From Oscillospiraceae bacterium (GTDB taxonomy: Bacteria > Bacillota > Clostridia > Oscillospirales > Oscillospiraceae), in assembly GCA_015068035.1 (NCBI GenBank), contig SVLI01000002.1, positions 62,001 to 126,000 of the forward strand: a DNA stretch of 64,000 nt, written 5' to 3'. Shown piece after piece: positions 31,960-39,516 of this stretch (position 1 is the stretch's first letter; the number at the start of each line of letters is the position of its first letter). The position numbers and the translations under genes are program-made. The notes below the pieces were generated by a model. The model searched no databases. It was not told the DNA's origin and saw only the letters and a list, made by a program, of their open reading frames with translations.

Positions 31960-32577
31960 TCAGCGGATGAAATTCGTGAAAACGGGCGGTTCCCGCTCCG
32001 GCAAGCCGTACTGCGCCTTGCCAAGTGCGATGCTCTTCATGAGAAAGGCCATATTCTGCGCCAGCGCGCGCATCATCGCCATCCCCTCGCCGTCCTGCTT
32101 TGCCTCCTCGGCGTTGTTGCCGTGGATTCCGTTCCAATACCGGCCGGAGGCAATGGGCATGCCGCTGATGGCAAAATACTTGTTCAGCTCGTCAAACGTT
32201 GCCGTCAGGCCCCCACGGCGCGCGGAGCATACGGCCGCGCCGACTTTCATCGTCGTGTCAAAGCCGCGGCTGTAAAACAGACGGTCAAGCAGCGCGATGA
32301 GCGTGGCGTTCGCCGAGGCAAAATAGACAGGGCTGCCCACGACGAGACCATCGGCCTCACGGAACTTCTCGGCCACTTCGTTGACCGCATCGTCAAAAAC
32401 GCACTTGCGGGCGGTTCTGCAGCCGCCGCAGCCCATGCAGCCGCGGATGTTCTGATTGCCGACGTGCACAATTTCCGTTTCAATGCCCTCGGCCTGAAAC
32501 ACTTTTTCCATCTCGTGCAGCGCTGTATATGTGCTTCCTCCCGCATGCGGGCTTCCGTTGAGCAGCAACACTTTCAT
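31960..32577 (-). CDS. flavodoxin-fold NAD(P)H-dependent FMN reductase
   Basis: The protein has 205 residues. The ATG at 32577 (MKVLLLNGSPH) follows GGAGG; the longer frame upstream runs through the promoter. LLNGSPHAGGSTYTAL binds the FMN phosphate, GCMGCGGCRTARKC near 46-58 is the CxxCxxC stretch typical of the anaerobic iron-sulfur/flavodoxin (IsfA-like) branch, and VVGSPVYFASANATL near 82 is the second flavin loop. It may reduce flavins, quinones or nitro compounds. The gene is single with its own promoter. Confidence 0.85.
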   Translation of the reverse strand: MKVLLLNGSPHAGGSTYTALHEMEKVFQAEGIETEIVHVGNQNIRGCMGCGGCRTARKCVFDDAVNEVAEKFREADGLVVGSPVYFASANATLIALLDRLFYSRGFDTTMKVGAAVCSARRGGLTATFDELNKYFAISGMPIASGRYWNGIHGNNAEEAKQDGEGMAMMRALAQNMAFLMKSIALGKAQYGLPEREPPVFTNFIR

Positions 32578-32638
32578 TGTCCTGTTCCTCCTTCTCACTT
32601 TCCGAATCTGTACGGGATATTTTACTTGCTCTGCTTTC

Positions 32639-32667
32639 ATTATACAAAGCTCTATATCTTTGCACAA
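32639..32667 (-). promoter_or_regulatory. promoter of the FMN reductase gene
   Basis: Minus strand: TTGTGC (32667-32662), 17 nt, TATAAT (32644-32639). Confidence 0.7.
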
Positions 32668-32757
32668 GTCCTATTTTGGCGAAGGCGACGCCGCCGGAAG
32701 CCGCGATTTCTGTTACCACCGGCCCGAAGAATCGGAGGGCGGGAGGGGAAACGGCGC

Positions 32758-32786
32758 TTGCAATGTTTTTTGGCGGGTGATATACT
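32758..32786 (+). promoter_or_regulatory. promoter of the MATE gene
   Basis: TTGCAA at 32758-32763, 17 nt, TATACT at 32781-32786 with TG in the extended position. Confidence 0.75.
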
Positions 32787-32824
32787 GATTCAGATATAAA
32801 AAATTTACTGAAGAAGGGAATCTC

Positions 32825-34216
32825 ATGTCGTCTCAAGTCACAGCAAAAGCCCAATCGCAGGACAAGCTCGGCACCATGCCGATCGGGAAACTCCTGGTCG
32901 TTATGTCGGTGCCGATGATGATCTCCATGCTGGTGCAGGCGCTCTACAACACCGTGGACTCGATGTTTGTTGGCCACCTCAGCGAAAACGCACTGACGGC
33001 CGTTTCGCTGGCATTTCCGTTTCAGAACGTGATGACCGCGCTGGGCGTCGGCACCGGCGTCGGCGTAAACGCCATGGTGTCCCGCAAACTGGGACAGGGC
33101 GACCGCGAGACCGCCGAGCGCACGGCGAACATCCAGCTCTTCCTCTCGGCCTGCTACACCGTTTTGTTCGTCATCATCGGCCTGTTCTTCTCGCGCAAGT
33201 TCTTTGAGCTTCAGACCAACGTGGCCGAGATCATCGACTACGGCGAGCAGTATCTCAGCATCTGCACCATGTTCTGTGTCGGCGTGTTCTACGGGCAGAA
33301 TCTGGAAAAGCTGCTGATCGCCACCGGCAACAGCGTGCAGAGCATGATCTGCCAGGCCAGCGGCGCGGTGCTGAACATGATTCTCGACCCGCTGCTGATT
33401 TTCGGCCTCGGCCCCTTCCCCGCGCTGGGCGTTCGCGGCGCAGCCTGGGCAACTGTTATCGGACAGTGCTTCGCAGCGGCTCTGGCTTATTTCTACAACG
33501 TGCGCTGCAATCAGGCAACCCGCTTTAGCATCCGCAAGGTTTTGCCGGATTGGAAGATCCTCCGTCAGGTCTATGCCGTTGGCATCCCGTCCATGCTGAC
33601 AGTCTGCCTCAACAGCGTGATGAGCTTCGGCATGAATGCCATCGTGCTCACGTTCAACACGACCGCCGTCGCCGTGTACGGTGTGTGGCTTCGCCTGCAG
33701 TATTTCGCGTTCATGCCGGTCTTCGGCCTCAACATGGGCACGATCTCCATTTATTCCTACAACTTCGGCGCCGGCAATTTCCCGCGCATCAAAAAGACGC
33801 TGCGCCTCGCGCTGCTTACGGGCGGCGCTTTCACGCTAGCGATTGCGCTGGTGTATGAGCTCCTCCCGAGCGCAATGCTCGGCCTGTTCAACGCCTCGGA
33901 CTTCATGCTCTCCATCGGCGTTCCCGCGCTGCGCATTTGCGGCATCTCCCTGCTCTTTGGCGGACTGAGCCAGATCTACGCCTCCTCCTATCAGACCATG
34001 GGCTACAGCGGTCTTTCGCTGCTGGCCAACGCCTGCCGGCAGGCCTTTCTGCCCCTGCCGCTGGCCTGGCTGCTTTCGCGTACCGGTGTGCTCGGAAACG
34101 TCTGGTTCTCCCTTGTCATCAGCGAGATTGCAACCTGCATTCTCTCCTTCTTCCTCTCCCGCTTCGTTATGAAGCAGGCACAGCACAAAATCGAGGCGAG
34201 ACTGCGCGAGGCATAA
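32825..34216 (+). CDS. MATE family efflux transporter
   Basis: The protein has 463 residues and 12 membrane segments. It starts with the typical MPIGKLLVVMSVPMMISMLV, then YNTVDSMFVGHLSENALTAV near 45, and the second-half repeat IPSMLTVCLNSVMSFGMNAI near 255, which together define the DinF/clostridial MATE branch. It exports cationic drugs or metabolites in exchange for Na+ or H+. The ATG follows GAAGAAGGGAATC. The gene is single, and its terminator appears to have been disturbed (see the element at 34254-35017). Confidence 0.9.
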   Translation: MSSQVTAKAQSQDKLGTMPIGKLLVVMSVPMMISMLVQALYNTVDSMFVGHLSENALTAVSLAFPFQNVMTALGVGTGVGVNAMVSRKLGQGDRETAERTANIQLFLSACYTVLFVIIGLFFSRKFFELQTNVAEIIDYGEQYLSICTMFCVGVFYGQNLEKLLIATGNSVQSMICQASGAVLNMILDPLLIFGLGPFPALGVRGAAWATVIGQCFAAALAYFYNVRCNQATRFSIRKVLPDWKILRQVYAVGIPSMLTVCLNSVMSFGMNAIVLTFNTTAVAVYGVWLRLQYFAFMPVFGLNMGTISIYSYNFGAGNFPRIKKTLRLALLTGGAFTLAIALVYELLPSAMLGLFNASDFMLSIGVPALRICGISLLFGGLSQIYASSYQTMGYSGLSLLANACRQAFLPLPLAWLLSRTGVLGNVWFSLVISEIATCILSFFLSRFVMKQAQHKIEARLREA

Positions 34217-34278
34217 TTTTCTTCCTGCACATAAAAATCCCCGCCCATTACAAATGGGCGGGCGCTCATAAGGCCCTT

Positions 34279-34315
34279 ACAGTCCCGGCGGAAACTTCTG
34301 CCGGGACTGTTCTTG
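34279..34315 (+). terminator. hairpin with short T run
   Basis: ACAGTCCCGGC pairs with GCCGGGACTGT (34279-34289 with 34300-34310), followed by TCTT. It may now terminate the MATE transcript. Confidence 0.65.
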
Positions 34316-34341
34316 CATAGAGTGCCGCCATGTGATAGAAT
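34313..34341 (+). promoter_or_regulatory. promoter of the small membrane protein gene
   Basis: TTGCAT at 34313-34318, 17 nt, and TAGAAT at 34336-34341. Confidence 0.55.
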
Positions 34342-34397
34342 AAACCAAATGGTTAAGTAAACATGAGTTTAGCAGCGACAGAAAGAGAGGTAGAGCA

Positions 34398-34913
34398 ATG
34401 AAAAAACAGAAAAGCACCATAGCCATTGTTGTGATTTGCATCATTCTGCTTCTTATTGCGGCATATCTGCTTTACAGCAGACCGATGACCATTCAGGAAC
34501 GTTACCCTATGCTTACTCTCGATAAGTGTTCGGGAATTACCGGGTTCTACTTTAACGACACAGTGGGAGCATTTGAGGAATTCCCCATCGACAAGAATAG
34601 CGAAGAGTTTGAAATGCTGTGCAATTTACTGTATGAGCAAGACTACCGCCGCAGTTTACGAAACCTTTGGCGCAGAGACACGCGCTACCATTCAACAACA
34701 CAGCCGGACGAATTTCAATGGGATGTCATTTTCTACTTTGAAGATGTAGAGTTTCCGGATGGAAGCATTGGTTCAGGATCATTACTCCGCATCCAAAATT
34801 GGTATGGTGAGTTGGATATTCATTTTGACGGAGAGATTCTTTCCTGCCGTACAAAAGAACAGGAAACCTGGGCAAAAGAAGTGCTTAATATAATTAAGTC
34901 TGTTCCGGCGTAA
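34398..34913 (+). CDS. single-span membrane protein of unknown function
   Basis: The protein has 171 residues behind AGAGAGGTAGAGC. Residues 8-27 are one membrane helix (IAIVVICIILLLIAAYLLYS) with a basic N-terminus, so the ~145-residue rest lies outside. It has alternating charged and aromatic strands (FEEFPIDKNSEEFEMLCNLL, then FQWDVIFYFEDVEFPDG, then WYGELDIHFDG). I do not recognise a family. Codon and base use are clearly AT-richer than both neighbours, and the gene lies inside the segment that splits the terminator, so it is probably acquired. It resembles in kind the two small genes at 13469-14255. Confidence 0.65.
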   Translation: MKKQKSTIAIVVICIILLLIAAYLLYSRPMTIQERYPMLTLDKCSGITGFYFNDTVGAFEEFPIDKNSEEFEMLCNLLYEQDYRRSLRNLWRRDTRYHSTTQPDEFQWDVIFYFEDVEFPDGSIGSGSLLRIQNWYGELDIHFDGEILSCRTKEQETWAKEVLNIIKSVPA

Positions 34914-34953
34914 TGCCTTATATGTGGGCTTGCCCCGCGCCGGAGTGTAGCAA

Positions 34954-34985
34954 AAACCGACCTATGATAATCATAGGTCGGTTTC
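34954..34985. terminator. terminator after the small membrane protein gene
   Basis: A near-perfect palindrome, ACCGACCTATGAT with ATCATAGGTCGGT, flanked by AAAAA on the left and TTT then ACTATTTT on the right. Confidence 0.7.
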
Positions 34986-35031
34986 ACTATTTTCGGACAC
35001 CCGCCTTCATGGGCGGGGATTTTTTATTCAC

Positions 35032-36132
35032 TCACTTGAGCAGGTTGGAGCTGTTCATCACGCCGGGGGCATAGAGGAAAAGCACATCCTGCCCCTGCGC
35101 GGGCACATACTCCGGAATCAACTCGGAGGCCATATACCGGAGATCCACCAGCGTGATCTTGCTGTAGCCGGGTACAAGCAGCGGCGCCATACTGCTGCCA
35201 AAGGAATCCCGGAAGATCACCAGCTCACGTCCGGTATCGCAGGCGGGGTTTTCAATGACCTGCAGGGCGGCAGCGCCGGAGAGATACAGGTCGTAAGGAT
35301 CCCGTCCGAACAGCTCTTCCAGATCGTACAACCCCGTGGTCTCACCGGTCTCCCAGTCAAAAACCGTTGCGCCGTCGAGCACAGGAGACGTCAGATAATA
35401 CATGGGCTCAGCGGGCAGAGGCAGAGCCGACTGCCCTGCATACACGCCGGCAAAGTCCTCCCGCGCCAAATTCTGCGTGTACTCCTGCGAAATCTCCACG
35501 CCCAGCGCCTCGGCCAAAGTCTGCGCGGCGTCTCCGATGCACTCCTGCCGCCAGTGGCTGTCCGTGGTGTAATAATCGGTGATGTCCAATGTACCGGTCA
35601 GGTCGATCCATTCGGCAAAGTCCGTATTTTGCTTCGTCAGTTCCAGCAGATGTGCATAATCCATGCCGGGATAGCCGTGTTTTTCCGCCAGATAATAATT
35701 CTTATCGGGCACTAAGGCAAACCAGGCCCGGCTGCCGGAGGGCGCAAAATAGCTCTCATAAACATTCTGCAGCTTGAGGGAGTTGGTTTCCACCCGTTTG
35801 TCGCTTACCGGTTCCTCAATTTTGCTGGCCGAGTCCTCGGCGATGTAGACCTCGTTCACGTCCTTCTGCCCCAGCAGATTGAACTGGATAAAGGATTTCA
35901 CTTTGCGGAAGGGCTCGCGCAGGGGGAACTGGTCGGTGGTGTAGCTTTCAAAATCGGTCATGAATTTACCGTCCACGATCTTGTCCCAAATGATTTCAGG
36001 CATCTGCGCCAGCTTGCGGCGCTCCGCCAGCGAGACATCCTGCGCCGGCTTGATCCAGGCGAAAACGCTCAAAACCACAAACAGCAAAACCACAGGGCCC
36101 ATGCGCAGCAGGGCTTTTTTCTTCTTGCTCAC
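35032..36132 (-). CDS. DHHW-family (AlgX/AlgJ-like) surface polysaccharide acylation protein
   Basis: The protein has 366 residues. Residues 12-28 form a signal anchor (PVVLLFVVLSVFAWIKP). SLAERRKLAQMPEI near 33 and FMTDFESYTTDQFPLREPFR near 56-75 are standard DHHW starts. YTTDSHWRQECI near 188 holds the D-x-H-W motif that names the family, and VIFRDSFGSSMAPLL near 310 holds the Ser-type GDS-like site. It should transfer acyl groups to a polymer outside the membrane after the MBOAT protein, encoded 12 nt upstream, has moved them across. The ATG follows GGAGGTGCC. Confidence 0.85.
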   Translation of the reverse strand: MSKKKKALLRMGPVVLLFVVLSVFAWIKPAQDVSLAERRKLAQMPEIIWDKIVDGKFMTDFESYTTDQFPLREPFRKVKSFIQFNLLGQKDVNEVYIAEDSASKIEEPVSDKRVETNSLKLQNVYESYFAPSGSRAWFALVPDKNYYLAEKHGYPGMDYAHLLELTKQNTDFAEWIDLTGTLDITDYYTTDSHWRQECIGDAAQTLAEALGVEISQEYTQNLAREDFAGVYAGQSALPLPAEPMYYLTSPVLDGATVFDWETGETTGLYDLEELFGRDPYDLYLSGAAALQVIENPACDTGRELVIFRDSFGSSMAPLLVPGYSKITLVDLRYMASELIPEYVPAQGQDVLFLYAPGVMNSSNLLK

Positions 36133-36144
36133 AGGGGCACCTCC

Positions 36145-37533
36145 TTAAAAGCGGAAATACAGGAAAGGGTTGAAGCTGCCGCCCACCAAAAAGGCCGTGA
36201 CAGCCAGCAGCAACGCACACAACGCCACAGGCTCCAGCCAAGTCATCACCGCAGTCTTTTCCAGCCGGAGCCCGACCTTGCGCACCAGCGGCGTTGCACC
36301 CACGATGGCAACGATCAGCAGCAGCGCGTAAGACCGCAGATAATAGGCGCTCTGCGTGCTCAGGAAGGGCAGCCCGTTCATACCGAACATGCTTGCCACA
36401 TCGCTGCCGAACTGGCTGAGGCTGCCTGCATTGAACAGCACAAAGCTCACCAGCAAAATCAGCAGCACAAGGATGCGCGCCACAGCGCCGGGCAGCTTTT
36501 TGAGCCACTTGGCCAAAAACAGCTTTTCCAGCACCAAAAACACGGCGAAATAAAGTCCCCACAGCACAAAGTTCCACGCAGCGCCATGCCACAAGCCGGT
36601 GAGAAACCATACCACGAGGACATTGAGGCACCATCTGGCAAAGGGCACCCGGTTGCCGCCCAGCGGGATATACACATAGTCCCGAAACCAGCTTCCCAAC
36701 GACATATGCCACCGGCGCCAGAACTCGGAAACAGAGCGGGACACAAAGGGATGGTCAAAGTTCTCCATCAGCTCAAAGCCGAAGATCTTACCCAGACCGA
36801 TGGCCATGTCGCTGTAGCCCGAAAAGTCAAAATAGATCTGCAGGGCGAAGGCAACGGCGCACATCCATGAAAACACCACCGAGGGCTGATTGCTCGCCCG
36901 GCAGATCTCCACAAGCTGACCAAGCTGGTTGGCGATGAGGATCTTTTTGCCCAAACCGATCAGCAGCCGACGCACGCCCAGGCTGGCCTTTTCCAGGCTG
37001 TGGGTGCGCACGCGAAGCTGCGCCGCCACATCGGAATACCGGACGATGGGGCCCGCGATCAGCTGCGGGAACATAGAGACGTACGCACCGAAATCCACAA
37101 TGGACTTCTGGGCAGGCACCTCGCCGCGGTACACGTCAATGGTATAACTGAGAATCTGGAAGGTGTAAAAGCTGATGCCGATGGGCAGCGCGACGTTCGG
37201 CAGCGTCAGCTTCAGCCCGAGCGAATTCAGGCTGGACACGGCAAAGTCAGCATATTTGAACCAGCCGAGCAGCCCCAGACTTACCACCACCGAAAGGGTG
37301 ACAAACACTTTCGCCTTGACCGTTCCCCGGTACTTGCCGATGAGCAGGCCAAAAACGTAGCCCATCACGATGGAAACGGCCATCAGCAGCAGATAGACCG
37401 GCTCGCCCCAACCGTAAAAAATCAGGCTGAAGAGCAGCAGGATGGCGTTTTTGAACTTGAAGGGCACCACAAAATATGCAATCAGCACCGCGGGCAGAAA
37501 ATAGAACGCAAACGGAATACTGGAAAAGAGCAT
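36145..37533 (-). CDS. MBOAT family O-acyltransferase (AlgI-like)
   Basis: The protein has 462 residues. The ATG at 37533 (MLFSSIPFAFYF) follows GAAAGAAG by 9 nt and is the usual AlgI/DltB-like start; an in-frame TTG lies 18 nt before. It has about 11 membrane segments. FWRRWHMSLGSWFRDYVYIP near 280 and TGLWHGAAWNFVLWGLYFA near 315 are the MBOAT motifs, the second with the catalytic His. It moves acetyl groups from a cytoplasmic donor across the membrane to the DHHW partner. It lies in a five-gene cluster led by an ECF sigma factor. Confidence 0.92.
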   Translation of the reverse strand: MLFSSIPFAFYFLPAVLIAYFVVPFKFKNAILLLFSLIFYGWGEPVYLLLMAVSIVMGYVFGLLIGKYRGTVKAKVFVTLSVVVSLGLLGWFKYADFAVSSLNSLGLKLTLPNVALPIGISFYTFQILSYTIDVYRGEVPAQKSIVDFGAYVSMFPQLIAGPIVRYSDVAAQLRVRTHSLEKASLGVRRLLIGLGKKILIANQLGQLVEICRASNQPSVVFSWMCAVAFALQIYFDFSGYSDMAIGLGKIFGFELMENFDHPFVSRSVSEFWRRWHMSLGSWFRDYVYIPLGGNRVPFARWCLNVLVVWFLTGLWHGAAWNFVLWGLYFAVFLVLEKLFLAKWLKKLPGAVARILVLLILLVSFVLFNAGSLSQFGSDVASMFGMNGLPFLSTQSAYYLRSYALLLIVAIVGATPLVRKVGLRLEKTAVMTWLEPVALCALLLAVTAFLVGGSFNPFLYFRF

Positions 37534-37560
37534 GGCAAACGCTTCTTTCAAAAGTAGTAA

Positions 37561-37586
37561 AGAGGCGAGGGCTTGCCCTCGCCTCT
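37561..37586 (-). terminator. hairpin between the DUF4358 and MBOAT genes
   Basis: A perfect 12-bp stem (37561-37572 with 37575-37586); minus-strand reading continues TTTACTACTTTT. It may partly end transcripts and lower MBOAT-DHHW expression compared with the genes before. Confidence 0.6.
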
Positions 37587-37602
37587 CAGGCTTTCGGATT
37601 CC

Positions 37603-38163
37603 TTACTTGGACAGTTCCTTGTCCAGAACACCGCCGCAGACGGTTTTGAACGCGGCAACATAGTCGGCAGCAGCGCCGAATTCGGAATTGAGCATCATGA
37701 ACATGACCAGATCGCCATAGACGGCGGCATCAATGTCGTCTGCCTGCACGCAGATCCACTTGACGGGGTCGATGTTCTCGAGCATGGTCTGGGCGACCTC
37801 CTCGGCCTTGGCGGCGTCATTGACGCGGACCAGCACCAGAGAGTAAGCCTGAGAGCCCATCATGGACTCGGAAGCCAGCGCCTCCTTCACCAGAGAAGCA
37901 TCGCTCAGGCCGGTAAAGGCGAGCAGCGCGTCGGGATCGGCGAGATCCACGGGGATGTTGCCCAGGGGGAGCTCGGAAGACTTGTTCTCATAGATCTTGG
38001 TCATGATCTCTTCCAGAGACAGGGCGGACAGATCGGCACCCTGGGGCTTCGCCTCTTCGGTGGGATCGGGGTTGGGGGTAACTTCCGGCTCGTTGGAGCA
38101 GGCGGTCAGGGTCATGGTCAGCGCGATGGCGACCAGCAGGATGACGGAAAGCAGCTTTTTCAT
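37603..38163 (-). CDS. DUF4358 lipoprotein
   Basis: The protein has 186 residues. The signal ends in LTACSNEP, with lipid attachment at about residue 22. After a Pro/Glu linker the domain LEEIMTKIYENKSSELP then VKEALASESMMGSQAYSLVLVRV then a C-terminal WICVQADDIDAAVYGDLVMF is the DUF4358 pattern. The family is common beside MBOAT/DHHW genes in gut Clostridia, and its function is unknown to me. It lies between the sigma/anti-sigma pair and the acyltransferase genes, so it probably belongs to the same surface system. Confidence 0.8.
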   Translation of the reverse strand: MKKLLSVILLVAIALTMTLTACSNEPEVTPNPDPTEEAKPQGADLSALSLEEIMTKIYENKSSELPLGNIPVDLADPDALLAFTGLSDASLVKEALASESMMGSQAYSLVLVRVNDAAKAEEVAQTMLENIDPVKWICVQADDIDAAVYGDLVMFMMLNSEFGAAADYVAAFKTVCGGVLDKELSK

Positions 38164-38210
38164 GTGATTGTTCCTCCAAAATTGTTGTTAAATGCTTTTT
38201 CGTTTCAAAC

Positions 38211-38681
38211 TTATTCGCCGGGGTAAAAAGTCCACAGGCCGGTTTCGGCGCTGTATTGCAGAGTAAAAGTTTGGCTGCGGTTTTTATGGGTGGCGCGCAG
38301 CGTGTACACGCCGGGAACGTCCACCGTCCAAAGCACGCCGTTTTCCTGCTGTTCCAGCGTACCGCCGGAAACCTCCAGCGCAGCCTCCGTTTCCAGCAGA
38401 AGAGAAAAGCCCTGTGTCATTGCGCGGCTCATGGCCGCGGGCGGCTGCATGCTGATGCCACTTCCAACGCTTTGGCCGTTTACCAGCAACTCGGGTTTGC
38501 CGCCAAACTGCAGCAGCGCAAGCACCAGAAGCAGACAGGCCGCCATCGGGCCGACGATCCTGACCAGCTTCCCACCGGGAAACCGGACAATCTTTTTCTC
38601 CGCCGGTTGCAGGGCCCGCTGTTTCAGCTCAGGCGCGGGCGCAATGCTCTGCCAGACCTGCTTTGTTCCGGGTTCAAACAT
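38211..38681 (-). CDS. single-span protein, probable anti-sigma factor or sigma partner
   Basis: The protein has 156 residues. Residues 1-37 are cytoplasmic, one membrane helix follows at about 40-58 (IVGPMAACLLLVLALLQFGG), and the remaining ~95 residues outside form a beta-rich domain (VSGGTLEQQENGVLWTVDVP then YTLRATHKNRSQTFTLQ). It overlaps the ECF sigma gene by 8 nt. That position and topology are typical of anti-sigma factors, but no ZAS zinc motif or RskA-like motif is seen, so the role is inferred from context. Confidence 0.65.
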   Translation of the reverse strand: MFEPGTKQVWQSIAPAPELKQRALQPAEKKIVRFPGGKLVRIVGPMAACLLLVLALLQFGGKPELLVNGQSVGSGISMQPPAAMSRAMTQGFSLLLETEAALEVSGGTLEQQENGVLWTVDVPGVYTLRATHKNRSQTFTLQYSAETGLWTFYPGE

Positions 38682-39174
38682 GGATGTCCTCCTTTGCCAG
38701 AATCGTTCGCAGCAGCTCCCGTCCCCGCTTGAGCCGCATTTTCACGGCGGACGGAGTCAGGCGCAGCTGGGAGGCCACGGCATCCACGCTCTGCCCCTCC
38801 AGACTGTGCAGGACCAGCACCACGCGGTACTTTTCCGGCAGAGACAAAACGCAGCGCAGCACCGGCCGGTCGTCTTCCCAATCCCCATTGTCAGATGCCG
38901 GCTGTTCAATCAAATCATCCAACGGGGTATAGGCGCGAACAGCGCCGGCTCTCTGCAGATCATGGCAGCGGTTGATGGTCACCCGGATGAGCCAGGCCTT
39001 TTCATGCTCTGCATCCCGAAAGGTGCCGGTATGCGCCAGATAGCGGGCGAAAGCGTCCTGCACGGCGTCCTCGGCGCTTTCCCGGCTTTGCAAAAGGGCA
39101 TAAGCCACACGGTACAGCTGCGCGGCGTGGGCATCGTAAGCCCGCTCCGCAGCAAGGGTGCTTTGGGGTTCCAT
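38674..39174 (-). CDS. ECF-type RNA polymerase sigma factor
   Basis: The protein has 166 residues. The ATG at 39174 (MEPQSTLAAERAYDAH) follows GGAGG. Region 2 is YRVAYALLQSRESAEDAVQDAFARYL then EKAWLIRVTINRCHDL; region 4 is LPEKYRVVLVLHSLEGQSVD then LTPSAVKMRLKRGRELLR, a helix-turn-helix for the -35 box. No region 1 or 3 is present. It probably drives its own cluster (sigma, membrane partner, DUF4358, MBOAT, DHHW) in response to an outside signal. Confidence 0.9.
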   Translation of the reverse strand: MEPQSTLAAERAYDAHAAQLYRVAYALLQSRESAEDAVQDAFARYLAHTGTFRDAEHEKAWLIRVTINRCHDLQRAGAVRAYTPLDDLIEQPASDNGDWEDDRPVLRCVLSLPEKYRVVLVLHSLEGQSVDAVASQLRLTPSAVKMRLKRGRELLRTILAKEDIHV

Positions 39175-39202
39175 CTTGAGCCTCCTGTCTGTAACACGGA
39201 TG

Positions 39203-39230
39203 AACATACGCCCAGGTCACATTTTTTCAA
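39203..39230 (-). promoter_or_regulatory. possible promoter of the ECF sigma cluster
   Basis: Minus strand: TTGAAA (39230-39225), 16 nt, TATGTT (39208-39203). An ECF-type autoregulated promoter could also lie here (GTGACC then CCGTG), but this is not convincing. Confidence 0.4.
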
Positions 39231-39400
39231 ATAATTTTTTGAAAAAAAGCAAAATTTTTTTGGGGCGTAACTCCCTATGATGCACAATAGCACAATTCAC
39301 CGGCGTAATCAAGGCAAAAAGCGGGGATATGCTGCGGCTCGTCCCTGCACTGCAGCCCCGGGAGGGAGTGCAGCGCGGTCGTCGCACTCTTATGCAGCGA

Positions 39401-39440
39401 AAAGAGAAGGGAGACCAACCAAAACGGTCAGTCTCCCCGA
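39401..39440 (-). terminator. terminator of the purine operon
   Basis: Minus strand: GGGGAGAC-TG-ACC...GGT-TG-GTCTCCC then TTCTCTTTTC. It ends about 75 nt after purL. The rest of 39175-39516 holds no gene that I can support. Confidence 0.65.
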
Positions 39441-39516
39441 TCCGAATATTATGATTCTCTTTATGCATACGGCCTGCAAAGAGGCCCCACTGTCCGAAAG
39501 GCCGGATCTTCAGCCT

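Larger units (their letters stand above)
34254..35017. other. segment flanked by 9-bp direct repeats that appears to split a terminator
   Basis: ATGGGCGGG occurs at 34254-34262 and again at 35009-35017. Left of the first copy is AAAAATCCCCGCCCAT; right of the second is GGATTTTTTATT. Joined without the segment they would make a bidirectional terminator with A and T tracts between the MATE and DHHW genes. The segment between has its own promoter, an AT-richer gene and two terminators. Confidence 0.4.
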
